From NCBI GenBank assembly GCA_007896885.1, contig VOIU01000004.1, positions 1-64,000 of the forward strand: a stretch of DNA of 64,000 nucleotides, written 5' to 3'. The number at the start of each line of letters is the position of its first letter. Position 1 is the first letter of the stretch. Source of the DNA: Bacteroidaceae bacterium HV4-6-C5C. Lineage in GTDB: Bacteria; Bacteroidota; Bacteroidia; Bacteroidales; Bacteroidaceae. Below the pieces are notes generated by a model that saw nothing but the letters and a program-made list of their open reading frames with translations, was not told the origin of the DNA and made no database searches. The translations under genes and the position numbers were made by a program. Positions 27,406 through 35,711 of the stretch are shown here, one piece after another.

Positions 27406-27579
27406 ATGAAAGAATTGGTTGAAAAAGTAGCAGAACTTTATGCAGCTTTCGAAAAAGATGCAAAGGCTCAAATCGAGAATGGAAACAAAGCTGCCGGAAC
27501 ACGTGCTCGTAAAGCTTCATTGGCTATCGAAAAAGCAATGAAAGAATTCCGTAAAGTATCTTTGGATGCTGCAAAGTAA
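27406..27579 (+). CDS. Histone H1-like (Hc1-type) DNA-binding protein
   Basis: A 57-residue protein, MKELVEKVAELYAAFEKD at the start, then Lys/Ala-rich with TRARKASLAIEKAMKEFRKVS. This is the short H1-like nucleoid protein found in most Bacteroides. The longer frame from 27286 extends through the promoter and is rejected; the -7 element at 27359 fixes the start. It has its own promoter and terminator, so it is a highly expressed monocistronic gene by architecture. Confidence 0.88.
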   Translation: MKELVEKVAELYAAFEKDAKAQIENGNKAAGTRARKASLAIEKAMKEFRKVSLDAAK

Positions 27580-27604
27580 TTAAAGCACACTAACGAGAAT
27601 TTAA

Positions 27605-27635
27605 AAGGTCACTTTATATAAGGTGGCCTTTTTTG
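27605..27635 (+). terminator. Terminator after the histone-like gene
   Basis: AAGGTCAC (27605-27612) pairs with GTGGCCTT (27623-27630) with one G-C/T mismatch, followed by TTTT then G. Confidence 0.8.
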
Positions 27636-27662
27636 TGTCCAATTATTTTCTTTTTTGTTTCA

Positions 27663-27694
27663 TTTGCCAGATTATTTCCTTATTCGTATTTTTG
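27663..27694 (+). promoter_or_regulatory. Promoter of the radical SAM DNA-repair gene
   Basis: TTTG (27663-27666) and TATTTTTG (27687-27694) are separated by 20 bp, the ideal spacing for the primary Bacteroides sigma factor. The start codon is 26 bp downstream. Confidence 0.7.
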
Positions 27695-27720
27695 AGGTCC
27701 CAATCTTCTTGGCTCAGAAT

Positions 27721-28986
27721 ATGAATGAGAATGTCCTAAATAAATTGAGAGTCCTCGCGGAATCAGCAAAATACGATGTATCTTGTTCTTCCAGCGGTAC
27801 GGTACGGTCTAATAAAGCCGGGACATTGGGAAATACTGTGGGGGGAATGGGAATCTGTCATAGCTTTGCAGAGGATGGGCGTTGCATTTCCCTGCTCAAA
27901 GTCATGCTTACCAATTATTGCATTTATGATTGTGCGTACTGCATAAACAGGCGCAGTAACGATTTACCTCGTGCTACACTTTCCGTCAGCGAACTTGTTG
28001 ATCTAACGATGGAGTTTTATCGTCGCAATTATATTGAAGGTCTATTCTTAAGTTCGGGGGTGGTGAGAAACCCCGATTATACCATGGAACGTCTAGTTAG
28101 AGTGGCCAAAGATTTGCGTACTGTTCATCGTTTTAATGGTTATATTCATTTAAAAAGCATTCCCGGCGCAAGTCGTGAATTAGTGAATGAAGCCGGTTTA
28201 TATGCCGATCGTTTAAGTGTGAATGTCGAAATACCTAAAGAAGAGAATCTGAAGCTATTGGCACCTGAGAAAGATCATAAAAGTGTGTATGCTCCGATGC
28301 GTTATATTCAGCAAGGTGTTTTGGAAAGCAATGAGGAACGGAAAAAGTTTAGGCATGCACCGCGCTTTGCGCCTGCCGGGCAAAGTACTCAGATGATTGT
28401 CGGGGCAACAGCCGAAACCGATAAAGACATTCTGTTTTTATCTTCCGCGCTTTATAAAGGGCCTACAATGAGACGTGTTTATTATTCGGGATATATCTCG
28501 GTCAATACTTACGATACACGCTTGCCTGCATTGAAGCAACCTCCTTTAGTGCGCGAGAATCGTTTGTATCAGGCAGATTGGCTGATGCGGTTTTATCAGT
28601 TTAATGTTGATGAGATTGTGGACGACAGTCATCCTGATCTTGATTTGGATGTTGATCCCAAGTTGGGTTGGGCATTACGTCATCCGGAACAATTCCCCGT
28701 GGATATTAATAAAGCGGATTACGAGCGGATACTTCGTGTACCCGGTATTGGAGTGAAATCCGCCCAACTGATTGTTGCTTCCCGACGTTACTCCAAGTTG
28801 GGCTTTTATGAGCTTAAGAAGATAGGAGTAGTGATGAAGAAAGCGCGCTATTTTATTACTTGCAATGAGCTACCTATGCAAACCATTCATGAAATCAGTC
28901 CACAGTCGGTCAGGAATCTTTTGGTAAAGCAACCTAAAAAGAAAGAAGATTTACTTCAGCTGTCCTTCTCCTTTGAGGAAGACTGA
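27721..28986 (+). CDS. Putative DNA modification/repair radical SAM protein
   Basis: A 421-residue protein of the TIGR03916 type. The iron-sulphur motif CIYDCAYC (C67, C71, C74) is followed by the radical-SAM barrel. The C-terminus has a helix-hairpin-helix DNA-binding element (ILRVPGIGVKSAQLIVASRR) as found in repair proteins. The TTG at 27655 lies inside the promoter; ATG 27721 is the start. It is always paired with a partner of the next gene's type in many genomes. The chemical reaction is unknown. Confidence 0.88.
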   Translation: MNENVLNKLRVLAESAKYDVSCSSSGTVRSNKAGTLGNTVGGMGICHSFAEDGRCISLLKVMLTNYCIYDCAYCINRRSNDLPRATLSVSELVDLTMEFYRRNYIEGLFLSSGVVRNPDYTMERLVRVAKDLRTVHRFNGYIHLKSIPGASRELVNEAGLYADRLSVNVEIPKEENLKLLAPEKDHKSVYAPMRYIQQGVLESNEERKKFRHAPRFAPAGQSTQMIVGATAETDKDILFLSSALYKGPTMRRVYYSGYISVNTYDTRLPALKQPPLVRENRLYQADWLMRFYQFNVDEIVDDSHPDLDLDVDPKLGWALRHPEQFPVDINKADYERILRVPGIGVKSAQLIVASRRYSKLGFYELKKIGVVMKKARYFITCNELPMQTIHEISPQSVRNLLVKQPKKKEDLLQLSFSFEED

Positions 28987-29084
28987 TGAGTGTTTGTGCT
29001 GAAGTTATTTCTCTGGTTGGTCTGCTGTCGGTTGGCTGCACTCTCGCTATATAATATTCGCTTTAAAATTAATATTTACTTTAG

Positions 29085-29858
29085 ATGATTGTATTCCTCT
29101 TCGATTATACTTTTGAAGGTTTGCTGACGGCTGTGTTTGAAGCATATTCCAGGCGATCGTTTCCCGATGTGTTACAATCGGAGGAATTGCCTTTGCCTCT
29201 TTTTTATGATGAGGCTTTCACTGTGATTACCGAAAAGGAAAAGGCGGAACGGGTATGGAAGGGTTTGGAGAAAAAACTCTCTTCGTCGGCTCTATCTGCA
29301 TTGGCACAAAGTTGGCTTTCCGAGCTTCCTGAAGTACCTATGTTACTTTTTCGGTATATTCGTAAGGCTATTGATTATCCCCGTTCCATCGAAACTAATT
29401 TTGCTGATCCCGATGTCTTGTTACTCGCTAAGATCTGGAAGAAAGTGGAATATGAGCATCATCGTCTGCTGCAATTTGTACGCTTTCAGAAAGCAGCGGA
29501 CGGAACCTTTTTTGCTGCTGTTGAGCCTCAGTTCAATGCACTTCCCTTGGCAATCCACCATTTTAGAGATCGTTTTGCCGACCAACGCTGGTTGATTTAT
29601 GATATCAAGAGAGCTTACGGCTATTATTACGACTTAAAGGAAGTGCGTGAAGTTGTTTTCGGTGAAGAGAGTCGTGAGGGGCATCTCGTAACCGGGATGT
29701 TAGATGAATCGCTGATGGATAAGGACGAAAAACTGTTTCAACAACTTTGGAAAACCTATTTCAAGGCTATCTGTATCAAAGAAAGATTGAACCCGCGGAA
29801 GCATAAACAGGATATGCCTGTACGTTATTGGAAGTATCTCACGGAGAAACAATCCTGA
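29085..29858 (+). CDS. Putative DNA repair protein partner (TIGR03915 type)
   Basis: A 257-residue protein with no signal or membrane segment. The N-terminus VFLFDYTFEGLLTAVFEAYSRRSFPD and the mid part RFQKAADGTFFAAVEPQFNALPLAIHHFRDRFADQRWLIYD match the TIGR03915 family, the co-occurring partner of the preceding radical-SAM protein. The C-terminal NPRKHKQDMPVRYWKYLTE is conserved in the family. It lies 98 bp downstream. Function together unknown; a nucleotide or DNA modification reversal is inferred from the HhH domain of its partner. Confidence 0.85.
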   Translation: MIVFLFDYTFEGLLTAVFEAYSRRSFPDVLQSEELPLPLFYDEAFTVITEKEKAERVWKGLEKKLSSSALSALAQSWLSELPEVPMLLFRYIRKAIDYPRSIETNFADPDVLLLAKIWKKVEYEHHRLLQFVRFQKAADGTFFAAVEPQFNALPLAIHHFRDRFADQRWLIYDIKRAYGYYYDLKEVREVVFGEESREGHLVTGMLDESLMDKDEKLFQQLWKTYFKAICIKERLNPRKHKQDMPVRYWKYLTEKQS

Positions 29859-29887
29859 TGCAAGACTTGCTATAGATCTTGTGCCGA

Positions 29888-30442
29888 CTACTTATAAAGT
29901 GCCGGTGGTACTTTGACTTGGAATAAGTAAGCTCCGTTTTTATCTTTATAATAATAGTTGATGGTGATTTTGTGATCTCTAATTTCCTTCATTTGCGGAT
30001 TGGTCTTTACAAAGTTTATGATGTTCGGTTCCAATGCATTTTTGATTTCGAGTGTATCCACAGCTTCTTTCACCATATTCACCAACGTGTAGTTGTATTG
30101 GAAAGTCTTGTTCGGCAAGGCAATGGTATTATCAAGTTTTGTTTCGCTGTCAATCATCATCGGGCAATTCTTATTGATCTCATTAGCAAGTTGCGCTACC
30201 GACTTATCGATGGAGAACAGGTCGGAGCTGAAGATAAAGTGCTGTGCTGCATACATTGTGAGTAGCCCTACAATAATACCCACAAACATTCCTATTCTTT
30301 TATTCTTTGTGCCGGATTTCTTTGGAACGGGAACTTCTGTAATTTGCTCCACTTCTTCTTGGGGGAGTTCATAACCACAACTTCTGCAATACTTATCATA
30401 TTGCATGTTGTTCTCGAATCCGCACTTTTCACATTTGCCCAT
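29888..30442 (-). CDS. Zinc-ribbon membrane protein
   Basis: A 184-residue protein with an N-terminal zinc ribbon, CEKCGFENNMQYDKYCRSCGYE (two CxxC pairs), a short basic/proline linker, one transmembrane helix (IGMFVGIIVGLLTMYAAQHF, residues about 50-69) and an extracytoplasmic domain of about 110 residues. The ribbon is cytoplasmic and the large domain periplasmic by charge. Function unknown. Confidence 0.82.
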   Translation of the reverse strand: MGKCEKCGFENNMQYDKYCRSCGYELPQEEVEQITEVPVPKKSGTKNKRIGMFVGIIVGLLTMYAAQHFIFSSDLFSIDKSVAQLANEINKNCPMMIDSETKLDNTIALPNKTFQYNYTLVNMVKEAVDTLEIKNALEPNIINFVKTNPQMKEIRDHKITINYYYKDKNGAYLFQVKVPPALYK

Positions 30443-30562
30443 TTTCTTCGATATTTAGACTGTTTAGCTGTTAGTCCGAAGATCTCAGATTGGATACTTC
30501 TCATACAATCTAAATGATCTCCGTTCTGTGCAAAGATAAAAAAATGACATATATATACAAAA

Positions 30563-31297
30563 TTAATTTTTGACTGATAGCCTTTCCCATAGCCAGTTTG
30601 GTATCAATTTCCAAAAGAATACCAGTATCCGGTATCTTATGTCTATAACTGCAATTCTCTTGTGTTTATCCAAGGCACTGACAATCTGTTTTGCTACGCG
30701 GTCAGCTTGCATCAACATAGGAAACTTGCCACTCTTCAACAGATCAGTGGCAACGAACCCAGGACGTATATCGGTAAAATGAATACGATGATGTCCCATT
30801 CTGGAGAGTTGAGCCAACGCATCAATGTAAGTGTTCTGGAATCTTTTAGTGGCTGAATAAGCAGGAGCAATACCCAAACCTTTTGTCCCGGCTATCGAGC
30901 TGATTACTGCAATATGACCTTCAGGCTGATTTTTGAAGAAGTTGAATGCAGCAGTTACCATTCGCGTAAACCCTTCCACATTTGTTTGAACTGTGTTTAA
31001 TTCAATTTCTGCTTCGAGCGTGGGGTTTTGTTTCCCTATACCCGAGCTTAGAAAGAATATATCCATGCCGCCTGTCCGGTCAATCAGCTCCGATAACTGC
31101 CCAGTGGCATGTTCATCGGTAACGTCCAGTCTCTGTATTTCAATCTGCTGTGGAGACAGATTTTGAAGCTTTTTAAGTTCTTCTTCACGGCGACCGGCAA
31201 TACCCACCCGATATCCTTTGGCAATGTAAAGTTTGGCAACTTCATATCCGATACCGGATGTCGCACCTATAATAATAATTCGTTTTATTTCATTCAT
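30563..31297 (-). CDS. Short-chain dehydrogenase/reductase
   Basis: A 244-residue SDR. The nucleotide-binding motif is GATSGIGYEVA near the N-terminus, the structural SSGIG replaces the usual NNAG, and the catalytic Ser-Tyr-Lys set is in ISSIAG and YSATK. A TTG further upstream is the longer start; ATG 31297 puts the Rossmann strand eight residues in, as usual. The C-terminus is basic and hydrophobic, possibly membrane-associated. Substrate unknown. The YjbQ-type gene lies upstream on the same strand. Confidence 0.87.
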   Translation of the reverse strand: MNEIKRIIIIGATSGIGYEVAKLYIAKGYRVGIAGRREEELKKLQNLSPQQIEIQRLDVTDEHATGQLSELIDRTGGMDIFFLSSGIGKQNPTLEAEIELNTVQTNVEGFTRMVTAAFNFFKNQPEGHIAVISSIAGTKGLGIAPAYSATKRFQNTYIDALAQLSRMGHHRIHFTDIRPGFVATDLLKSGKFPMLMQADRVAKQIVSALDKHKRIAVIDIRYRILVFFWKLIPNWLWERLSVKN

Positions 31298-31384
31298 CGT
31301 TTCGATTATAAGAAGTTTACGTTTACAATAATCAGAATGATATGCGTTAGCCTCATATTTCAAGCTGTATCCACATCACTTCTG

Positions 31385-31795
31385 TTATCCTATGATAGTA
31401 GCCACAAATTGTCTTGAACCTCCAAAGTTTCTGAATTCACAAAGATATATTCCCTGCCAAGTACCCAAGTTTAATCTCCCGCTTTTAATGGGAATGGATA
31501 TGGAGACTCCGGTGAGATTGCTTTTGCAATGACTTGGCAGGTCATCCGGTCCTTCGTCTGTATGGGTATAATAAGACTCATTCTCCTTCACCAATCTGTT
31601 GTATACTTGTTCCAGGTCACTCCTTACGCTACTGTCGAAATTCTCATTAATACTGATTGCACAGCTTGTATGTTTTACGAATAGGTTTAGCAACCCTACG
31701 TCGGGTAGCGCTGGAAGATTGTCCAAGACTTCTTTTGTTATAAGGTGGAATCCTCTTCTATACGGTTTTAAAGTAAACTCTACTTGCTCTATCAT
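31385..31795 (-). CDS. YjbQ / UPF0047 family protein
   Basis: A 136-residue protein of the secondary thiamine-phosphate synthase (YjbQ) family. FVKHTSCAISINENFDSSVRSDLE contains the conserved active-site cluster, and GRLNLGTWQGIYLCEFRNFGG carries the conserved GTWQ loop. YjbQ proteins show weak thiamine phosphate synthase activity in other bacteria; the physiological role is unsettled. Confidence 0.9.
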   Translation of the reverse strand: MIEQVEFTLKPYRRGFHLITKEVLDNLPALPDVGLLNLFVKHTSCAISINENFDSSVRSDLEQVYNRLVKENESYYTHTDEGPDDLPSHCKSNLTGVSISIPIKSGRLNLGTWQGIYLCEFRNFGGSRQFVATIIG

Positions 31796-31862
31796 AGATC
31801 AAAAATGATATTATTAGACTACAAACATAGGAAAACCCCGCATGGGAAACAACAAATTCCGA

Positions 31863-31965
31863 AACAGATGGTGTGTTGGTACTGAACAGATGGTCTATTT
31901 GCATCTAACAGACCATCTGTTGACTTCAATCAGACCATCTGTTTGAAGCAAACGCACCATCTGTT
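31863..31965. repeat. Cluster of five ACAGATGGT repeats
   Basis: ACAGATGGT occurs twice in the forward sense (from 31864 and 31886) and three times reversed as ACCATCTGT (from 31912, 31934 and 31956). AACAGATGGTCT (31885-31896) and AGACCATCTGTT (31910-31921) form a perfect 12-bp hairpin. Copies are about 22 bp apart, two helical turns. The remaining part of 31796-32135 holds only the promoter of the next gene. Confidence 0.7.
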
Positions 31966-32030
31966 TTGAGTTATATCCCGGCATACTGATCTTTTTTTAA
32001 CGATGTATCATGCATTTCTTTATAAAACAT

Positions 32031-32038
32031 TATTTTTG
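32031..32038 (+). promoter_or_regulatory. -7 element of the second SDR gene
   Basis: TATTTTTG, exact match, about 98 bp before ATG 32136. Confidence 0.45.
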
Positions 32039-32135
32039 TTACCATTAATAGCGTCATTCCATTCCGCATGAGTCCAGCTGCAAAAGCTTGTCGAAGAATT
32101 GTGGAATTAGGAACGAACAATAAAGGGGAAATAAT

Positions 32136-32906
32136 ATGGAAAGAGTCTGTGTAATAACCGGAGGAGCTGCCGGAATAGGCCGTTGCATTGTGGAGACCTT
32201 TGCGGAAAAAGGGTATAAAGTCTATTTTATCGACAAATCAACCATTGAGATACGCTGGCTAGAGGATAAGATGCAAGCCAGAGGCTATAGTGTGATGGGC
32301 TTTGAAGGAGATATTGCCGAAGAAGAAACGCTGAAAGACTTTGCCGACTTTGTACTTTCCATGGAGGAACAAATAGACTGCCTGATAAATAATGCATGTC
32401 TCACTAATGGTGGTATTCTAGGTGATTGTTCGTACGACGAATTCTTGTATGTACAGCGTGTAGGTGTTGTTGCCCCTTATTTTTTATCTCTTTTGTTTAA
32501 GAACTATTTTACGGGAGCGGGATCAATCGTGAACATTTCTTCGACCCGTGCGTTTCAATCACAGGCCAATACGGAAAGTTATACGGCTGCCAAGGGAGGA
32601 ATTACAGCGTTGACCCATGCCCTTGCCGTCAGTCTGAGCGGTATAACAAGGGTTAACTCCATTGCTCCCGGCTGGATTGACACCGGTAGCTATCATTCGG
32701 AGAGTTATTTACCCGATTATAGTGATGCCGATGTACTGCAACATCCTTCCCGTAGAGTGGGAGACCCTGATGATATTGCCCGTGTAGCCCTCTTTTTGTG
32801 TGATGAAAGGAATTCGTTTGTCAACGGTGAAAACATAACGGTTGATGGAGGAATGTCCAAATTGATGATTTACCATAATGATGCCGGCTGGACGTTACAG
32901 CCGTAA
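32136..32906 (+). CDS. Short-chain dehydrogenase/reductase
   Basis: A 256-residue classical SDR: nucleotide-binding TGGAAGIGRC, structural NNACL, catalytic Ser in NISSTRA, Tyr-Lys in YTAAKGG, and the C-terminal SFVNGENITVDGGMSKLM typical of family members. NAD(P)-dependent oxidoreductase of unknown substrate. Followed 19 bp later by a small zinc-ribbon-like gene and then an MGMT-like gene. Confidence 0.9.
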   Translation: MERVCVITGGAAGIGRCIVETFAEKGYKVYFIDKSTIEIRWLEDKMQARGYSVMGFEGDIAEEETLKDFADFVLSMEEQIDCLINNACLTNGGILGDCSYDEFLYVQRVGVVAPYFLSLLFKNYFTGAGSIVNISSTRAFQSQANTESYTAAKGGITALTHALAVSLSGITRVNSIAPGWIDTGSYHSESYLPDYSDADVLQHPSRRVGDPDDIARVALFLCDERNSFVNGENITVDGGMSKLMIYHNDAGWTLQP

Positions 32907-32925
32907 TAAAGTTTATAATACGAAT

Positions 32926-33132
32926 ATGAGAAAACTTGTTTGTCCGCAATGTAAAGTTGCCGCACTATATGTGAAGAATGAAAAAGGTGACCGTTTATCT
33001 ATATATGTCTACGAAAACGGTGACATCGTACCCAAAGATCCGTCTGAATCTTTAGAAGGATTTGATCTGACCGACATCTATTGTTTTGGTTGTTCGTGGC
33101 ATGGAAATCCTAAGCGCTTATTAAAATATTAA
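32926..33132 (+). CDS. Small cysteine-motif protein
   Basis: A 68-residue protein with two CxxC-like pairs (CPQC near the N-terminus, CFGC near the C-terminus) suggesting a zinc ribbon, separated by a beta-rich region (LSIYVYENGDIVPKD). ATG 32926 is preferred over a frame opening inside the upstream SDR gene at 32878. No family name recognised. Probably co-transcribed with its neighbours. Confidence 0.75.
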   Translation: MRKLVCPQCKVAALYVKNEKGDRLSIYVYENGDIVPKDPSESLEGFDLTDIYCFGCSWHGNPKRLLKY

Positions 33133-33157
33133 TCTCTCTCCATCAGGTTTCCAGGGT

Positions 33158-33475
33158 ATGACTAATCGTGTCGACAAGGTGGATTTTTATACGGAGGTGT
33201 ACACTGTTGTGGCCTCCATCCCTTCCGGGTCTGTGCTGACTTATGGGCAGATCGCTTCTCTTGCAGGCAGGCCCCAATGCTCACGTATGGTGGGACAGGC
33301 CATGCACAATGCCCCTTCGGGATTGCCTTGTCATCGTGTAGTCAACAGTCAGGGGAGGCTTGCACCTTTCTGGGTGCAACAGCGTGAGCTATTGGAAAAG
33401 GAGGATGTTGCATTTAAGAAGAATGGTTGCGTTGATCTGAAAAAGTCATGTTGGGACATTTTGGGGAAGTACTAG
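33158..33475 (+). CDS. MGMT-family protein (short alkyltransferase)
   Basis: A 105-residue protein equal to the C-terminal domain of O6-alkylguanine-DNA alkyltransferase. The helix-turn-helix segment GSVLTYGQIASLAGRPQCSRMVGQAMHNA contacts DNA, and PCHRVV retains the acceptor cysteine of MGMT, so it is not an ATL protein (those have Trp). The length is that of the isolated domain, so activity on free alkylated DNA is plausible. Confidence 0.9.
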   Translation: MTNRVDKVDFYTEVYTVVASIPSGSVLTYGQIASLAGRPQCSRMVGQAMHNAPSGLPCHRVVNSQGRLAPFWVQQRELLEKEDVAFKKNGCVDLKKSCWDILGKY

Positions 33476-33547
33476 GCTTTAGATAAAAGCATTTCTGTTT
33501 GTTACCTGTTTGGCAGACGAAAGGGCTGTTCGTACCATTTCAGTTTG

Positions 33548-33644
33548 CTTTCAATGATATCCCGCTTTCTTCTTAACACAGCTTGAAAAAGAAAGACAGC
33601 ATGTGCAAGACACACTTTCAATGATATCCCACTTTCTTTTTAAC
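33548..33644. repeat. Direct repeat pair in the 286-bp gap
   Basis: A 30-bp unit beginning CTTTCAATGATATCCC occurs at 33548-33577 and 33615-33644 with two mismatches (positions 17 and 26 of the unit), 67 bp apart. No reading frame covers them. They could be remnants of duplication or a binding array. Confidence 0.6.
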
Positions 33645-33761
33645 TCTTCCATTTTTTAGAAATTCATGGGTTTAATTCTCTTTTGAGCGCTTCTTATCGA
33701 ACAGTGGCGCTTCTTGATTTGTTTCTTATGACATACGAAACGATATCTAAAACCAAAAATT

Positions 33762-34064
33762 ATGGACATTCAGAATAATATTGAGAAGCAACGTTTTGAG
33801 ACTACGGTAGACGGAGTGACAGCTTACGCAACTTATCATATCGGTAATGGAGGATTGGATATTCGCCATACCATAGTACCCGAGGAGATCGGTGGGAGAG
33901 GAATTGCGAGTGCTTTAGTTAAGGCGGCTTACGATTATGCCATAGCCGAAGGGCTTACCCCTGTGGCGACATGTTCGTATGCAGTAATCTGGCTGGAGCG
34001 TCATCCCGAATATCATGGTAAAACCAGTAAGGATTTTGGCGGTGAAGGAACTTGTGCCTTATGA
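33762..34064 (+). CDS. Small GNAT-fold acetyltransferase (NATD1-like)
   Basis: A 100-residue protein of the short GNAT group (YidJ/NATD1). HTIVPEEIGGRGIASALVKAAYDYA holds the acetyl-CoA pyrophosphate loop (xxGxGxA-type), and the C-terminus VATCSYAVIWLERHPEYH is typical. Its last 4 bp (ATGA) overlap the next gene. Confidence 0.87.
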   Translation: MDIQNNIEKQRFETTVDGVTAYATYHIGNGGLDIRHTIVPEEIGGRGIASALVKAAYDYAIAEGLTPVATCSYAVIWLERHPEYHGKTSKDFGGEGTCAL

Positions 34065-34576
34065 TTGAGAAACCTAAATATGTATTTGTCGGTGATAGTC
34101 ACATTGCGCTTTGGCCACTTGAAATCTATTTTCCGAAGTGGGAGTGTTTTAATTACGGACTTCCCGGGGAAGGTATGGATTATATCGAATCGTTTCAACG
34201 CGATGTTTCCGACTGCAAACTTGTGATAGAGTTTGGTACCAACGATCTTTACCGTTTGAATAACGAAAACATAGATGCTTATGTGGAGCATTACGTTTAT
34301 GCTATAGAGGCTATCCCTTCTCTCCAGAAGTATTTATATTGCATACTTCCTCGAAATGACTATTCCGACAGCTCTGCCACGAACCGGTTCATCTCGCGCT
34401 TGAATAAAAAAATACATGCCAAGATTGCTACTTCCGATATTATTTATCTGGATGTTTTCGATCGTTTGCTTGAAGGAGGACGGCTGAATGAATCCCTGAC
34501 TGTGGATGGTTTACATCTGAATAGTCAAGGATACCGAATATTGACCGATTGTTTAATTGATATCGATAAAAAATGA
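34061..34576 (+). CDS. SGNH/GDSL-type hydrolase
   Basis: A 171-residue cytoplasmic SGNH hydrolase: block I FVGDSH (nucleophile Ser), block [13 protein letters not shown] (Asn) and block [12 protein letters not shown] (Asp-His). The start is ATG 34061, overlapping the GNAT stop; the TTG nine bases upstream is not needed. Its stop overlaps the endonuclease IV start in the same ATGA fashion, so GNAT, SGNH and nfo are tightly coupled. Probably an esterase or deacetylase; the substrate is unknown. Confidence 0.87.
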   Translation: MIEKPKYVFVGDSHIALWPLEIYFPKWECFNYGLPGEGMDYIESFQRDVSDCKLVIEFGTNDLYRLNNENIDAYVEHYVYAIEAIPSLQKYLYCILPRNDYSDSSATNRFISRLNKKIHAKIATSDIIYLDVFDRLLEGGRLNESLTVDGLHLNSQGYRILTDCLIDIDKK

Positions 34577-35409
34577 AATATATAGGTGCGCATGTTTCGG
34601 CAAGTGGTGGAGTAGAACAAGCTCCTGTAAATGCCGATAGTATAGGAGCAAATGCTTTTGCTCTGTTTACAAAGAATCAGCGACAATGGGTGGCAAAGCC
34701 TTTGACTCCAGAGAGTGTTGAGGCTTTTAAGGTGAATTGTGATAAATATGGCTTTGGTAGCCGTTATATTTTGCCTCACGACAGCTATCTCATTAACCTG
34801 GGACATCCCGATATGGAGGGATTGGATAAGAGTCGTGCTGCTTTTCTGGATGAAATGCAACGTTGTGAACAGTTAGGCTTAAAGTTGCTCAACTTTCATC
34901 CGGGTAGTCATCTCAATAAAATAAGCATTGAAGATTGTCTCGATAAAGTGGCGGACTCCATTAATCTGGCTTTGGAGAAGACCGAGGGTGTGACTGCTGT
35001 GATTGAAAATACGGCAGGTCAGGGGAGTAATATAGGCAATCAGTTCATTCACTTAAAGCATATTATTGAGCGGGTAAATGATAAGTCGCGTGTGGGTGTC
35101 TGCCTCGACACTTGCCATACCTACTCTGCAGGATATGATATTGTAGGGAATTATGACGAGGTGTTCTCCGAATTCGACAGTACGGTCGGTTTTAACTATT
35201 TAAAAGCTATTCATCTCAATGATACAAAGAAAGCTTTGGGTAGCCGTGTCGACCGACATGATAGCATTGGCAAAGGACTTCTGGGCCTTGACTTCTTTCG
35301 GCGGTTTATGCAGGACAAACGATTTGACAATATCCCGATAGTGCTCGAGACTCCTGATGAGACGCTCTGGGAGAGTGAGATTAAATTGTTACGTAGCTTC
35401 GAATCCTGA
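34573..35409 (+). CDS. nfo: Endonuclease IV (AP endonuclease)
   Basis: A 278-residue zinc enzyme that cuts 5' to abasic sites in base-excision repair. Family signatures are [19 protein letters not shown] at the N-terminus, [22 protein letters not shown] (metal Glu), [37 protein letters not shown] and [10 protein letters not shown] at the end. All metal ligands are visible. It is the last gene of a three-gene overlapping operon and supplies the AP-site step following glycosylases such as the one at 22.9 kb. Confidence 0.95.
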   Translation: MKYIGAHVSASGGVEQAPVNADSIGANAFALFTKNQRQWVAKPLTPESVEAFKVNCDKYGFGSRYILPHDSYLINLGHPDMEGLDKSRAAFLDEMQRCEQLGLKLLNFHPGSHLNKISIEDCLDKVADSINLALEKTEGVTAVIENTAGQGSNIGNQFIHLKHIIERVNDKSRVGVCLDTCHTYSAGYDIVGNYDEVFSEFDSTVGFNYLKAIHLNDTKKALGSRVDRHDSIGKGLLGLDFFRRFMQDKRFDNIPIVLETPDETLWESEIKLLRSFES

Positions 35410-35499
35410 CTCGTTTATTGAACTTCACTACAGTCTTATTGGGGTATTCAATATTCCGTAAATGTTTATTTGAAGAGAAAACTTGGAAACAATAAAGAA

Positions 35500-35590
35500 G
35501 GTGTGTCAAAAGGCAAAAAATAGCAGAACGCCCTTGCTACAACATGTTGTAACAAGGGCGTTTTTATGAAATAGGGGCTTTTGACACACC
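35500..35590 (+). terminator. Nested terminator downstream of nfo
   Basis: The inner hairpin ACGCCCTTG (35528-35536) with CAAGGGCGT (35553-35561) and T run is a normal terminator; it encloses the palindrome TACAACATGTTGTA. An outer pair GGTGTGTCAAAAG (35500-35512) and CTTTTGACACACC (35578-35590) closes around it. Confidence 0.8.
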
Positions 35591-35711
35591 CCCTTTATTA
35601 TAATGATTCACGAGTCTCTCTCTTTAATTCTTATCTTTTGACATTGATACTTCGCTTTAAGGCTATGGTTTGCCAATGCTAAGAAAGAAACTCTTTTTCG
35701 GAGTTATGGCA

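Noticed and set aside
31863..31965. CRISPR-like array
   Set aside because: Copies are 9-12 bp in mixed orientation with no regular spacers and no cas genes in the window.
33158..33475. Alkyltransferase-like (ATL) protein without activity
   Set aside because: The PCHR motif keeps the acceptor cysteine, so it is better called MGMT-family.
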